DNA from: Methanotorris formicicus Mc-S-70
GTDB lineage: Archaea > AGJL01 > Methanococci > Methanococcales > Methanococcaceae
Assembly (NCBI RefSeq): GCF_000243455.1
Contig: NZ_AGJL01000008.1
Span: forward strand, 1-43,862
Direction of reading: 5' to 3'
DNA: 43,862 nt
The first letter of the stretch is position 1. Each line of letters starts with the position of its first letter. A program made the translations under genes and the position numbers. The notes under the pieces were generated by a model. That model saw nothing but the letters and a program-made list of their open reading frames with translations. It was not told the DNA's origin and searched no databases. This document shows positions 1 through 8,268 of this stretch, piece by piece.

Positions 1-160
1 GATAGTTCTAATACACGAATTAAACTCTGACAATAGAAGAAAGAGCATATAAACAATTGCATTCGCTTTTTTGAGAATATTCTCACCATAAACAATTTTT
101 ATTCGAAAAATAGTAAAATGTTGTGGTAGAAATATCTTATCATAAATGCTATATCATTAT

Positions 161-310
161 ATTCGAATATGCTTGCGAAAGTCCTATGCTAATTTTTTGG
201 ATTTGGATGTTAAAGGAGATATATGCTTTGTAGATTTATTTCCATATATGGAATCAGATATTTATTTAAAAAAGGCAAAGGAACTTGCTGATGAAGTAAT
301 TGTTGTTTAA
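161..310 (+). pseudogene. C-terminal fragment of an unrecognised protein
   Basis: An open frame of about 50 codons ends at the TAA at 308-310. Its last 40 or so residues look like real protein: hydrophobic and charged residues alternate (GDICFVDLFPYMESDIYLKK is typical), and it ends in a helix plus a short beta strand (ADEVIVV). There is an in-frame stop at 143-145, and the residues before about position 185 look like random translation, so the 5' part seems lost. The stop lies one base from the stop of glmS on the other strand, the tight convergent packing seen between intact genes elsewhere in this window. I could not assign a family. It may also be a very short intact gene. Confidence 0.4.
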
Positions 311-311
311 T

Positions 312-2111
312 TTATTCAACAGTAACACTCTTAGCCAATCCTCTTGGCTTATCAACATCTCTCTTTAACTCAACTGCCTTATAATAAGCAAGTAATTGGC
401 ATGCTGGGGCATAAACAAATGGACTAACCTCCTCCATAACATCCGGGACTTTTATAATTTCATCAACATCAACATCTATTGGAGAGATTGCAACAACCTT
501 TCCATTCCTTGCTTTAATTTCCTCTATATTGGATAAAACTGAATTTAAAAGTTTGGAGTTTGATGGCGGAACTAATGCAATTGTATCCATATTTTCATCA
601 ATCAATGAAATAGTTCCATGCTTTAAGAATCCGCTACTCATTCCTTCTGCATGTAAGTATGTAATTTCTTTAAATTTCAATGCCCCTTCTAAGGCATTTG
701 GTAGATTTATCCCCTTAGAGATGAATAAATAATTATGAACCTTTAAGTTCTCTGCAATCTTTTTTATATTTTTTCTCTCATTTAAAACTTCTTTTATGTA
801 GTTGGGGATGTTTTTAATCTCCTCTTTATATTTACTCATATCTTTGCCAATAACTTCCCCATATTCAATAAACAACCTGTATAAAACCATCAACTGTGCC
901 ACGTATGTTTTTGTTGCACATACTGCTATCTCTATCCCTGCCCCCATCATAATTGTTATATCTGCCTCTCTTGTTGCAGTGCTTCCCAAAACATTTACAA
1001 TCGTTGCTGTCTTTGCATTTTTACTCTTTGCATACCTTATTGCTTTTATTGTATCATAAGTTTCTCCACTCTGAGTTATTGCAATAACCAAGGTTTTTTC
1101 ATCAACAACCCCCTTAATCAAAAACTCTGATGCATCTATTGGAATAACAACCTTCCCCAACTCAGCAAACCAATATTCAGATACCATTGCTGCATGTAGA
1201 GATGTCCCCATTGCAACGATATAAACCCTATCGCATTCAGTCATTAATTTTGCAAGTTTTTCTATCTCTTCTCCTGAAATTTTTGCAGAAACTTTTAATA
1301 TTTCTGGTTCTTCCATAATCTCTTTTAGCATGAAGTGAGGATAACCTCCCTTCTCAGCACTTTCTATACTCCACTCTATCTCCATAACATCCCTGTCTAT
1401 TTTTTTGCCATTGTTTTCAATTATTAATAAAAATTCATCATCCTTTTTAATAACCACAAAATCCCCATCTTCTAATGGTATCGCCTTGTTTGTAAATTCC
1501 AAAAAAGCGGAAATATCACTCCCTAAGAAGTATCCATCCTTCCCAACACCAACCATGAGAGGGCTTTCATTCCTTGCTCCAATTAATACATTCGGGAAGT
1601 TTTTGTTAATTATTGCCAATGCATAGGTTCCATTTAGTTTTTTTATGGCATTTTTAACTGCATTTATGTAATCATCTTCTGAAGGATTTTTATATTTTTT
1701 TAATTCCTCTTCAATTAAATGCGGAACTACTTCTGTATCAGTTTCTGATTTAAATTTGTGTCCTTTTTTAATTAATTCCTCTTTTAATTCTTTATAGTTG
1801 CTTATAATACCATTATGAACAACTGCAATTTCCCCTTTGCAATCTGTATGTGGATGAGCATTTTGTGTACTTACGTTTCCATGTGTTGCCCATCTTGAGT
1901 GCCCTATTGAGACACAACCACAAACATCCAAGAATCTCTCTTTTTTGGCAACTTCCTCAACTTTACCAACATTCTTTTTAATGATTAATTCATTATTATC
2001 CACAACACCAATTCCACAACTATCGTAGCCCCTATATTCTAACCTTAAAAGCCCTCTTAATAAAACTTCTGATGCCTTTTTATTCCCAATATATCCAATT
2101 ATCCCACACAT
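312..2111 (-). CDS. glmS: glutamine--fructose-6-phosphate aminotransferase (isomerizing)
   Basis: GlmS makes glucosamine-6-phosphate from fructose-6-phosphate and glutamine, the entry to UDP-GlcNAc and surface glycans. The 599 residues match the family length of about 600. The class II amidotransferase domain (roughly 2-220) starts MCGIIGYIG with nucleophile Cys2 and carries HSRWATHG near 73, HNGIISNY near 99 and TDTEV near 124. Two SIS sugar-isomerase domains follow (about 280-410 and 450-590) with TQSGETYDT and CATKTYVAQL. The C terminus KPRGLAKSVTVE is the conserved tail that shields the active site. The gene stands alone. A TATA-like ATTATAAAG lies about 30 bases upstream, against the 3' end of the methyltransferase gene, so it probably has its own promoter. 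Confidence 0.97.
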   Translation of the reverse strand: MCGIIGYIGNKKASEVLLRGLLRLEYRGYDSCGIGVVDNNELIIKKNVGKVEEVAKKERFLDVCGCVSIGHSRWATHGNVSTQNAHPHTDCKGEIAVVHNGIISNYKELKEELIKKGHKFKSETDTEVVPHLIEEELKKYKNPSEDDYINAVKNAIKKLNGTYALAIINKNFPNVLIGARNESPLMVGVGKDGYFLGSDISAFLEFTNKAIPLEDGDFVVIKKDDEFLLIIENNGKKIDRDVMEIEWSIESAEKGGYPHFMLKEIMEEPEILKVSAKISGEEIEKLAKLMTECDRVYIVAMGTSLHAAMVSEYWFAELGKVVIPIDASEFLIKGVVDEKTLVIAITQSGETYDTIKAIRYAKSKNAKTATIVNVLGSTATREADITIMMGAGIEIAVCATKTYVAQLMVLYRLFIEYGEVIGKDMSKYKEEIKNIPNYIKEVLNERKNIKKIAENLKVHNYLFISKGINLPNALEGALKFKEITYLHAEGMSSGFLKHGTISLIDENMDTIALVPPSNSKLLNSVLSNIEEIKARNGKVVAISPIDVDVDEIIKVPDVMEEVSPFVYAPACQLLAYYKAVELKRDVDKPRGLAKSVTVE

Positions 2112-2137
2112 TGTTTCTACCTTTATTAAATTTTTAA

Positions 2138-3082
2138 TTACTTTATAATAATATTTTTAACAACCTCTGCAATAGCCTCTGATAATGTGGGAGGAACGCT
2201 TTCACCGATCATGTTATACTGCGTATTTCTCCCACCAAAGAATACAAAATCATCGTCAAACCCCATTAACCTTGCATGTTCTCTAACAGTTAATAGCCTA
2301 TCTTCGTAGGGATGAACAAACCTCCCCTTCCCCTTAACTGTTGGTGCTAATTTGTAGGGGTGAAGGCGGAACCAGTTTTCCATGACTTTATTTTTCCCCT
2401 CGAATTTATATAAACTTTCCCCCCATTTTAGTTTTGAAATTAATGCCAATTTTTTTGGAGATAGTTTTTGTATCTCATGATTTGGTGTGTTTTCATCTAT
2501 ACCACCAATAGCATCAACGACAACTTTCTTCTCTTGTTTTTTTGGTTTTAATTTTATGTTGGATATAAACATCCTTGCTCTTTTTGATGGATTTCCATAA
2601 TCCTCTGCTCTTAATATGTTGAAATAAACCTTATGCCCAATATCTCCAAACAATTTTTTTAATTCATCTTTAATTTCTTTTATTTGTGGAACATTCTCCA
2701 TAACAAAAATTAAATCATCGTTCTTTTTTGTAAAGTAATCAACATAGTTTATATAATAAAGGACGAGTTGCCCTATTTTATCCTTATATAGTCTATCCAA
2801 TGGATTATCTTTAATTTTTATATTTGCCTTTGTGAATGGTTCACATGGTGGAGAACCGATAATTACATCGACCCTCTCTTTATTTATAAATTCATCAAAC
2901 GCCATTGGCGGAATTCTCTTAATATCATCTACCCAGATCTTTGCATTTATATTGTGCATGTATGTTTTTGCAGAGGGTTTGAAGTTCTCAATTCCTGCCA
3001 ATATATTAAAATACTTTTTAAACCCTATAGAAAATCCTCCGCATCCGCAAAATAAATCTATAACATTCGGTTTTTTATCCAT
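2138..3082 (-). CDS. DNA (cytosine-5-)-methyltransferase, orphan
   Basis: A C5-cytosine DNA methylase of 314 residues. Visible motifs are motif I DLFCGCGGFSIGF (about 9-21), motif IV GSPPCEPFTKAN with the catalytic Cys (about 95), motif VI MENVP (about 132), a motif VIII-like SKRARMF, and motif X GESVPPTLSEAIAEVV near the C terminus. The target-recognition part between VIII and X is short. I placed the start at ATG 3080-3082 because GGTGA lies five bases upstream and the next residues lead straight into motif I; the open frame extends 47 codons further but that stretch does not look like protein. No endonuclease gene lies nearby, so it may be an orphan or regulatory methylase. Target sequence unknown. 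Confidence 0.92.
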   Translation of the reverse strand: MDKKPNVIDLFCGCGGFSIGFKKYFNILAGIENFKPSAKTYMHNINAKIWVDDIKRIPPMAFDEFINKERVDVIIGSPPCEPFTKANIKIKDNPLDRLYKDKIGQLVLYYINYVDYFTKKNDDLIFVMENVPQIKEIKDELKKLFGDIGHKVYFNILRAEDYGNPSKRARMFISNIKLKPKKQEKKVVVDAIGGIDENTPNHEIQKLSPKKLALISKLKWGESLYKFEGKNKVMENWFRLHPYKLAPTVKGKGRFVHPYEDRLLTVREHARLMGFDDDFVFFGGRNTQYNMIGESVPPTLSEAIAEVVKNIIIK

Positions 3083-3157
3083 AGAATTCACCAAAATTTT
3101 TATAATGGATTGATTATATTCTTTTAAGATTTTTAAAATTTTCTTAGGGGTATTCTT

Positions 3158-4024
3158 ATGTTGGAGGATTTCAAACCAACAATAAATATAAATTATAAAG
3201 GGAAAACCATAACTTCCAATCAAATAAATATTTTAAAGGCAATTTTAAAAACAAAATCCCAAAATAAAGCAGCAAGGATATTGAAAATCCCGCCATCATC
3301 AATAAACATACAGATAAAGAGGCTTGAGAACAAGTTAAACACTAAATTAATTTATTCATCCCCCTCTGGGACAATGTTAACAGAGGAGGGTATAAAAATT
3401 ATAGACCATTTTAACTCAATACAAAACCGACTAAAAGATAATGAATTTATTGCCTGTGGGTTTGTTAGTGGTGAGATAGGGAAACTTTTATTTGATGATG
3501 TTATTGTTTCTTCATTTGATAATGTTTTGAAGTTATACAATATGGGATTGACAAAAATTATTGGTGTTGATGACCCATATTGGAGTTTTAGGGTTATGGA
3601 TGGTAGATTTTTAAGAAGCGAAGGCGGGTTGGGGATGGAGAAAGACGGGGATGTTTACCCCATTGCTTATGATTACTTTGTTATGGTTTATAAGGATGAG
3701 TTTGACTTCAAAAATTTGGTTGGGATTAGATACTCTGCCCAAAGGATTGTATGGAAGATTCTAAAAAATGAAGGAATTCCTTTTAAAATAACAACAGTTG
3801 TAAAAAACCCACTCCATGCAATTGAGTTAGTTGAAGACGGATACAGTTTATTTTTAAATAAGAGTTTTTCAAGATACATTAACAAATGTAATATAGAAGA
3901 ACCAAAGTTCTATGAAAAAACAAAGCATACCATCAACTTTATCGGTGATTTAAATAACATGGAAAAATTAATTGAAAAGAGGAAGAAAAAAATTAAAAGA
4001 ATTGGATTTGATGTTATATATTGA
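3158..4024 (+). CDS. ModE/LysR-type transcriptional regulator with ligand-binding domain
   Basis: A 288-residue protein. The N-terminal winged helix-turn-helix (about 22-85) has the LysR/ModE pattern: ILKAILKTKSQNKAARILK followed by a recognition helix and GTMLTEEGIKIIDHF. From about 95 on, the rest resembles a periplasmic-binding-protein-like fold of the kind found in ModE- or tungstate-type regulators. It contains VDDPYWSFRVMDG and GLGMEKDGDVYPIAYDYFVMVYK. The ligand cannot be told from sequence; molybdate, tungstate or another small anion is a guess from the family and from wtpA elsewhere in the window. It is divergent from the DNA methylase with 75 bases between starts, and its stop abuts nikR directly. 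The ribosome binding site is weak (AGGGGT). Confidence 0.8.
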   Translation: MLEDFKPTININYKGKTITSNQINILKAILKTKSQNKAARILKIPPSSINIQIKRLENKLNTKLIYSSPSGTMLTEEGIKIIDHFNSIQNRLKDNEFIACGFVSGEIGKLLFDDVIVSSFDNVLKLYNMGLTKIIGVDDPYWSFRVMDGRFLRSEGGLGMEKDGDVYPIAYDYFVMVYKDEFDFKNLVGIRYSAQRIVWKILKNEGIPFKITTVVKNPLHAIELVEDGYSLFLNKSFSRYINKCNIEEPKFYEKTKHTINFIGDLNNMEKLIEKRKKKIKRIGFDVIY

Positions 4025-4450
4025 TTATTGTGGTACTTTACCCCCCGGTACCATAACAGTTAATTTAACCTGTTTAACACCTTTTTGAGCAGTTAGTTTA
4101 TCAGTTAATTCTTTTATTTCCTTTGCATCTCCTCTAACCAATATAACCTCCATGCAATGGTCGTGGTCTAAATGCACATGAAGGGTTGCCACAATAATAT
4201 CTGCATAGTCGTGCTGAATCTCTGTTAATTTTTCTGTAACATCTGACATGTGGTGGTCGTAAATAACATTAATCGTTCCAGCCCTTTCCCCTTCTAAACT
4301 ATGTATCCACTTATGCTTTATTATATAATCCCTTATAGCATCCCTTATTGCTTCACTCCTGCTTGCATAACCCCTTTCTGCAATAATCTCATCAAATTCA
4401 CTGAGTAATTTCGTTGGAAGGGATATACTTATTCTATCCATGTCCACCAT
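4025..4450 (-). CDS. nikR: nickel-responsive transcriptional regulator NikR
   Basis: NikR represses nickel uptake genes when nickel is plentiful; nickel matters here for hydrogenases, methyl-CoM reductase F430 and CO dehydrogenase. The 141 residues hold an N-terminal ribbon-helix-helix (RISISLPTKLLSEFDEII, then SRSEAIRDAIRDYI) and a C-terminal ACT-like metal-binding domain. The expected Ni ligands are visible: a His in the QHDYADIIVATLHVHLDHDHC stretch (positions about 79-98), the HVHL pair, and the Cys of DHDHC. The ATG at 4450 is preceded by GGGGT at a suitable distance. The gene ends exactly where the regulator on the other strand ends. A 20-base palindrome covers its likely TATA region, suggesting autoregulation. 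Confidence 0.94.
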   Translation of the reverse strand: MVDMDRISISLPTKLLSEFDEIIAERGYASRSEAIRDAIRDYIIKHKWIHSLEGERAGTINVIYDHHMSDVTEKLTEIQHDYADIIVATLHVHLDHDHCMEVILVRGDAKEIKELTDKLTAQKGVKQVKLTVMVPGGKVPQ

Positions 4451-4494
4451 ATTGTTACCCCTTTGTAGTTTTTACAATTCTTCATTATTAATAA

Positions 4495-4514
4495 TTGATA
4501 ATATATATTATTAA
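4495..4514. promoter_or_regulatory. near-perfect AT palindrome between nikR and DUF2121 gene, candidate operator
   Basis: TTGATAATATATATTATTAA reads the same on both strands at 18 of 20 positions. It sits about 45-64 bases upstream of the nikR start and overlaps the most TATA-like sequence for that gene. It also lies directly upstream of the TATA-like TATATAAAT (4519-4527) of the divergent gene starting at 4562. Its placement suits a repressor site for NikR autoregulation, but its pure AT content makes chance symmetry more likely than for a GC-containing dyad. Confidence 0.4.
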
Positions 4515-4518
4515 CTGA

Positions 4519-4527
4519 TATATAAAT
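4519..4527 (+). promoter_or_regulatory. TATA box for the DUF2121 gene
   Basis: TATATAAAT lies 35 bases upstream of the ATG at 4562. A start site about 25 bases downstream would leave a short leader holding the ribosome binding site GGTGA (4553-4557), four bases before the start codon. Confidence 0.55.
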
Positions 4528-4561
4528 CCTTGCATATAATATAATACTAAGTGGTGATAGC

Positions 4562-5440
4562 ATGAGTGTAATAATAGGGTACTATGGGAAAAATGGAGCC
4601 GTATTGGGCGGAGATAAAAGACGTATTATGTTCAGAGGCGATGTAGAAAAAAGAAAAATGCTTGAAAAGTTATTATACAATGGAGAAATTAAAAATGATG
4701 AAGAATTATTAAAAAAGGCAGAAGAACTTGGTATTAAGTTGCATATTGAAGATGGTAAGAAGAAGGTTAGGAAAATAGGAAACGATGTTTTAGTTGGAGA
4801 AGTAAAAACCATAGGAATCGATTCAAAGAGGAGAAGGGTTTACCTAACCAAAGGAAAGTGCATGATTGTTGATGTATTCAATGATGAAATAAAAAACAAA
4901 TTAATAAAAACAGGTTCTGGAGTTGTGGTTTTTGGAAATAAATATGTAAAAAAAATTGCTGAGGATGAATTTAAAAAGATTGGACATAGATTAACTATGA
5001 TGAGTTTGGAGGAGATTAAAGACATTATTGAAAATATCTTCAAAAAGTATGATACCCCATCAGTAAGTAAGGAATACATCGTTGTATATACAACAAAAGA
5101 GTGTAAAAATTTGGAAGAGGTGGTAAAGAAGGATTTAGATGAGTTATTTGAATATAGAGAAACATTGAGAAAAAAGATGATTGATTTTAGTAAAGTCATG
5201 ACCATTGTGAACAAGATTGTAAAGAATGGAGAAGTTGGAGTAGTAAAAAATGGAAAACTTGTTTTATATGACAAATACATTGCAATAGACAAAATTTGCC
5301 CAAATCCAAATATATTCAATGATATTGAAATTAGGGGGGATGTTGAAGAGGGAGATGTTGTTGTTATAGAAAATGGAGAAATGAAGATTAAAGGAAAAAA
5401 TACACCTGTTTTTGTTGATCACATCATTTGCGAAAAATAA
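4562..5440 (+). CDS. DUF2121 family protein (methanogen-conserved, possible Ntn-hydrolase fold)
   Basis: A 292-residue protein of the methanogen family DUF2121, function unknown. The start MSVIIGYYGKNGAVLGGDKR resembles the first two beta strands of Ntn-hydrolase/proteasome-like proteins, and I recall the family being placed in that clan; this is family knowledge, not visible proof. A lysine-rich helical insertion spans about 30-65 and a beta-rich tail ends in FVDHIICEK. No signal peptide or membrane segment is seen. The start is supported by GGTGA four bases upstream. The stop abuts the stop of the convergent DUF192 gene with no spacer. Confidence 0.75.
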   Translation: MSVIIGYYGKNGAVLGGDKRRIMFRGDVEKRKMLEKLLYNGEIKNDEELLKKAEELGIKLHIEDGKKKVRKIGNDVLVGEVKTIGIDSKRRRVYLTKGKCMIVDVFNDEIKNKLIKTGSGVVVFGNKYVKKIAEDEFKKIGHRLTMMSLEEIKDIIENIFKKYDTPSVSKEYIVVYTTKECKNLEEVVKKDLDELFEYRETLRKKMIDFSKVMTIVNKIVKNGEVGVVKNGKLVLYDKYIAIDKICPNPNIFNDIEIRGDVEEGDVVVIENGEMKIKGKNTPVFVDHIICEK

Positions 5441-5791
5441 TCAGTCCAATTTTACTTTTTTTCCAAGTAATCCTTCAATATCGATATTTCCACTTTTTAT
5501 TTCCAACATTGCATTTGAATAATTTTTACATTTGTAAGTTTTCCATGGCTTTAGGTTCTTTACTACCTCAACAACTTCACCATCTTTGAAAAATATTACA
5601 TCTATCGGATATCTCATAAAAAACGTGTGTATGTGGAGTTTTCTGTTGTTGTATAGGAAAAGCATACCTTCATCATCCCCAATATCCCTCATCATTAAAC
5701 CAAACGCCCGTTTTAAAAAATTATCTGCCAATATTATTTTATATTCTTTATCTCCTAATTTGACCCTTTTTATTTCATTTGCTCTACCCAT
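5441..5791 (-). CDS. DUF192 family protein
   Basis: A 116-residue protein that nearly consists of one DUF192 domain. Family hallmarks visible are [12 protein letters not shown], the GMLFLY segment, [14 protein letters not shown] and the closing [10 protein letters not shown]. Many bacterial members carry a signal peptide; this one has none and should be cytosolic. Function of the family is not established. The start codon lies just after the stop of the upstream SDH-type protease gene, and the ribosome binding site (AGGGG) overlaps that stop, so the two are very likely one transcript with coupled translation. Confidence 0.85.
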   Translation of the reverse strand: MGRANEIKRVKLGDKEYKIILADNFLKRAFGLMMRDIGDDEGMLFLYNNRKLHIHTFFMRYPIDVIFFKDGEVVEVVKNLKPWKTYKCKNYSNAMLEIKSGNIDIEGLLGKKVKLD

Positions 5792-5799
5792 ATTTTCCC

Positions 5800-6621
5800 C
5801 TAACGCTTTGGATGATATGGAACTGGAATGTATTGAACTGAAGGTCTCTGATTTATTGGTTGTTGATATAAGTCAAACAACTCATAGACCTTCTTTGGAA
5901 CGTTGGTGTTAACTTCTATTCCCAATTCCTTCAATTTTTTAACAGTCAATGGATAGTCATGTGTCCAAACACCATGTGATAACGTTTTTGCCAGTTCCTT
6001 TGCCTTTTCTTCATCCACCTTATCTCTTAATAACTCAAACACAAATTCCTCAACTTGGTTGATTGCTTTTTTAGAAATATCCGCTAAAATTAGGGTTTCG
6101 TCATCCAACTCATCAACATGTTTCATTTCTAAGGTTTTTAATATAGATGCTGCTGGATATTGACCAATTTGAGGATCCACTGGACCCATAACTGCATTTT
6201 TGTCCATTATTATCTCATCTGCTGCAAGTGCTATCAAACTTCCCCCACTCATTGCATAGTGCGGAATTATTGCCGTGGTTTTTGCTTTATGTTCCTTTAA
6301 AGCCATTGCTATCTGTTCTGCTGCTAAAACCAAACCTCCTGGTGTGTGGAGGATAATGTCTATTGGCATATTGTCTGGTGTCATCCTTATTGCCCTCAAA
6401 ACCTCCTCCGAGTCCTCAATACTTATAAATCTATATATCGGAATTCCAAATAAAGCCAGTTGCTCCTGCCTGTGAATTAAAACAATAACCCTTGTTTTTC
6501 TCTCTGCTTCCAATTCCTTTATACATTTGTATCTCTGCAACAATCTAAACTTAAACATCATTTGTGGATATATTAGCATGAATATGAAAAATAGCCAAAA
6601 CAGACCGGAAAACGGATCCAT
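5800..6621 (-). CDS. membrane-anchored SDH-family serine protease (ClpP/SppA-like fold)
   Basis: A 273-residue protein of the serine dehydrogenase proteinase family (SDH_sah, formerly DUF114). An N-terminal membrane helix (about 5-22, [13 protein letters not shown]) anchors it. The ClpP-like core follows: [25 protein letters not shown], and the nucleophile region [17 protein letters not shown] with the probable catalytic Ser in MSGGS (about 125). [12 protein letters not shown] follows, as in SppA-type enzymes. A substrate cannot be inferred; the family probably degrades or trims membrane-associated proteins. AGGTG six bases upstream supports the ATG. It is the first gene of a two-gene unit with the DUF192 gene. 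Confidence 0.88.
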   Translation of the reverse strand: MDPFSGLFWLFFIFMLIYPQMMFKFRLLQRYKCIKELEAERKTRVIVLIHRQEQLALFGIPIYRFISIEDSEEVLRAIRMTPDNMPIDIILHTPGGLVLAAEQIAMALKEHKAKTTAIIPHYAMSGGSLIALAADEIIMDKNAVMGPVDPQIGQYPAASILKTLEMKHVDELDDETLILADISKKAINQVEEFVFELLRDKVDEEKAKELAKTLSHGVWTHDYPLTVKKLKELGIEVNTNVPKKVYELFDLYQQPINQRPSVQYIPVPYHPKR

Positions 6622-7055
6622 AATCTACACCTGTTTCAGTAACTTATACAGATTAATTTTTTCAGCAATTAATTATTTAATACAATCTCTAATTTTAAAC
6701 TTAATGTTCCAAAATCCCCCTCCAATTTCTGAAGTGGATAAATAGTCAGATATGTCTTAATTGGTATTAAAGATTTACTTAAATTATTTAATTGGAAAGT
6801 TTTAATAAGGATATTTGCAATCCCATAAAATTTTAAGTTCATTGAATTAATTAGGGGTAATCTTACACCTAAATCATTAGAACTGGAAATAGGTGATAGT
6901 TAATCGTTCGATGGTTTTTTTGTATGAGAAGGGCAGGTTTATCCTCAAATGCTTTATGGTTTGGTTATTATAGCATTCTGAGATACCTTTAAATATCAGT
7001 ACACTAATACCAGATTAATGTATTTAAATTATAATAACTATTTAGGGGTGTGCCA
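6622..7055. other. 434-base divergent intergenic region
   Basis: No convincing gene is seen on either strand. It must hold the promoters of the protease gene (minus) and of the AAA ATPase gene (plus). TTTAAATA occurs near 6984 and GTATTTAAATTATAA near 7019, both possible promoter elements for the plus gene. A dyad (TAGGGGTAA-TC-TTACACCTA, 6852-6871, 8 of 9 arm positions matching) lies in the middle. The composition is as AT-rich as other spacers, so a stable structural RNA is unlikely. Confidence 0.5.
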
Positions 7056-8168
7056 ATGAGCAACATCAATGTAAACACCATTAGAATCAAACCATTATTA
7101 TCAAAATCACTCCCATTACCTGATGAAACTATGGCTCTCAAATATGTTGTATTAGAGCCTGTGGGATTTCCTATAAAAGTAAGTAGCGAGAACGTTAGAG
7201 TCACTACTGATGACCCAAAATTATTCAATTTTTATGCGAGGGACCAGTGGGCTGGCGAGATTGTTAAAGAAGGAGATTATTTATTCGATAACACAATCAT
7301 CCCTGATTACGCATTTAAAGTTGTTTCAACATACCCAAGAGAGGGAGGAATTGTAACAAAAGATACCCTATTCAAATTAGAGACCCCAAAGGTTGTTAAG
7401 AAGGACTTTAAAAAAGCGAGATTTAGTGATATTGTCGGTCAGGAAGAGGCAAAGAGAAAATGTAAAATTATTATGAAATATCTTGAAAACCCAGAGTTAT
7501 TTGGAGACTGGGCTCCAAAGAACATCCTCTTCTACGGCCCTCCAGGAACAGGGAAGACGTTATTAGCAAGGACTTTAGCAACAGAAACTGATGTTCCCCT
7601 CTTCCTAATAAAAGCACCAGAGTTAATAGGGGAGCATGTTGGTGATGGTTCAAAGCAGATTAGAGAACTCTATGAGGAGGCATCAGAAAATGCCCCATGT
7701 ATTGTGTTTATTGATGAACTTGATGCTATAGCATTGAGTAGGCAATATCAATCATTAAGAGGGGATGTCTCTGAGGTAGTTAATGCTCTATTAACTGAAC
7801 TCGATGGAATTAAGGACAATGAAGGGGTTGTAACTATTGCTGCAACAAACAACCCAAATATGCTTGACTCTGCAATTAGAAGCAGGTTTGAGGAAGAGAT
7901 TGAATTCAAATTACCAAATGATAAGGAAAGATTAAAAATTATGGAACTCTATGCAAAGAAGATGCCAATACCAATTAAAGTAGATTTAAGAAAGTATGTT
8001 GAAAAAACCAAAGGTATGAGTGGTAGGGATATAAAGGAAAAATTCTTAAAACCTGCATTACATAAAGCAATATTGGAAGATAAAAACTTTATTGGTAAGG
8101 AGGACTTAGATTCTTCATTAAAAAGAATATTTGGAGATAGAAAAGAACCTCTACATTTATATGGATAA
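7056..8168 (+). CDS. AAA+ ATPase related to proteasome-regulatory/PAN-type ATPases
   Basis: A 370-residue single-AAA protein. The first 110 residues are beta-rich and lack the coiled coil of true PAN. The AAA domain follows (about 115-300): FSDIVGQEEAKRKCK, Walker A GPPGTGKT (about 163), pore-like segment EHVGDGSKQIRELYEEA, Walker B CIVFIDELDAI, sensor 1 ATNNP and SRFEEEIEF with the arginine finger. A helical lid closes the protein. Homologues in Methanocaldococcus are annotated as 26S protease regulatory subunit homologues; no C-terminal HbYX motif is visible (it ends PLHLYG), so docking to the proteasome is doubtful. I took the ATG five bases after AGGGGTG rather than the in-frame GTG two codons earlier. 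Confidence 0.9.
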   Translation: MSNINVNTIRIKPLLSKSLPLPDETMALKYVVLEPVGFPIKVSSENVRVTTDDPKLFNFYARDQWAGEIVKEGDYLFDNTIIPDYAFKVVSTYPREGGIVTKDTLFKLETPKVVKKDFKKARFSDIVGQEEAKRKCKIIMKYLENPELFGDWAPKNILFYGPPGTGKTLLARTLATETDVPLFLIKAPELIGEHVGDGSKQIRELYEEASENAPCIVFIDELDAIALSRQYQSLRGDVSEVVNALLTELDGIKDNEGVVTIAATNNPNMLDSAIRSRFEEEIEFKLPNDKERLKIMELYAKKMPIPIKVDLRKYVEKTKGMSGRDIKEKFLKPALHKAILEDKNFIGKEDLDSSLKRIFGDRKEPLHLYG

Positions 8169-8236
8169 ATTTGCTATTTCTTTAAAAATTTTGCTTTTCT
8201 TTTTATTAAAGTATATCCATATATTTGAGTTTAATA

Positions 8237-8247
8237 TTTATATATAC
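8237..8247 (+). promoter_or_regulatory. TATA box for the precorrin-2 dehydrogenase gene
   Basis: TTTATATATAC lies 22-32 bases before the ATG at 8269. With normal archaeal spacing the start site falls within a few bases of the ATG, so the mRNA may be almost leaderless, and the GGGAAAT upstream may not act as a ribosome binding site. Confidence 0.55.
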
Positions 8248-8268
8248 AAAAAATGCCAAAGGGAAATC

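Noticed and set aside
2138-4024. Restriction-modification system made of the methylase and the divergent gene
   Set aside because: The divergent gene is clearly a winged-HTH regulator with a binding-protein-like domain, not a nuclease or a C protein.
8131-8268. N-terminal extension of the precorrin-2 dehydrogenase
   Set aside because: It overlaps the AAA ATPase gene, spans the TATA box and reads as hydrophobic nonsense; the family starts at MIPIF.
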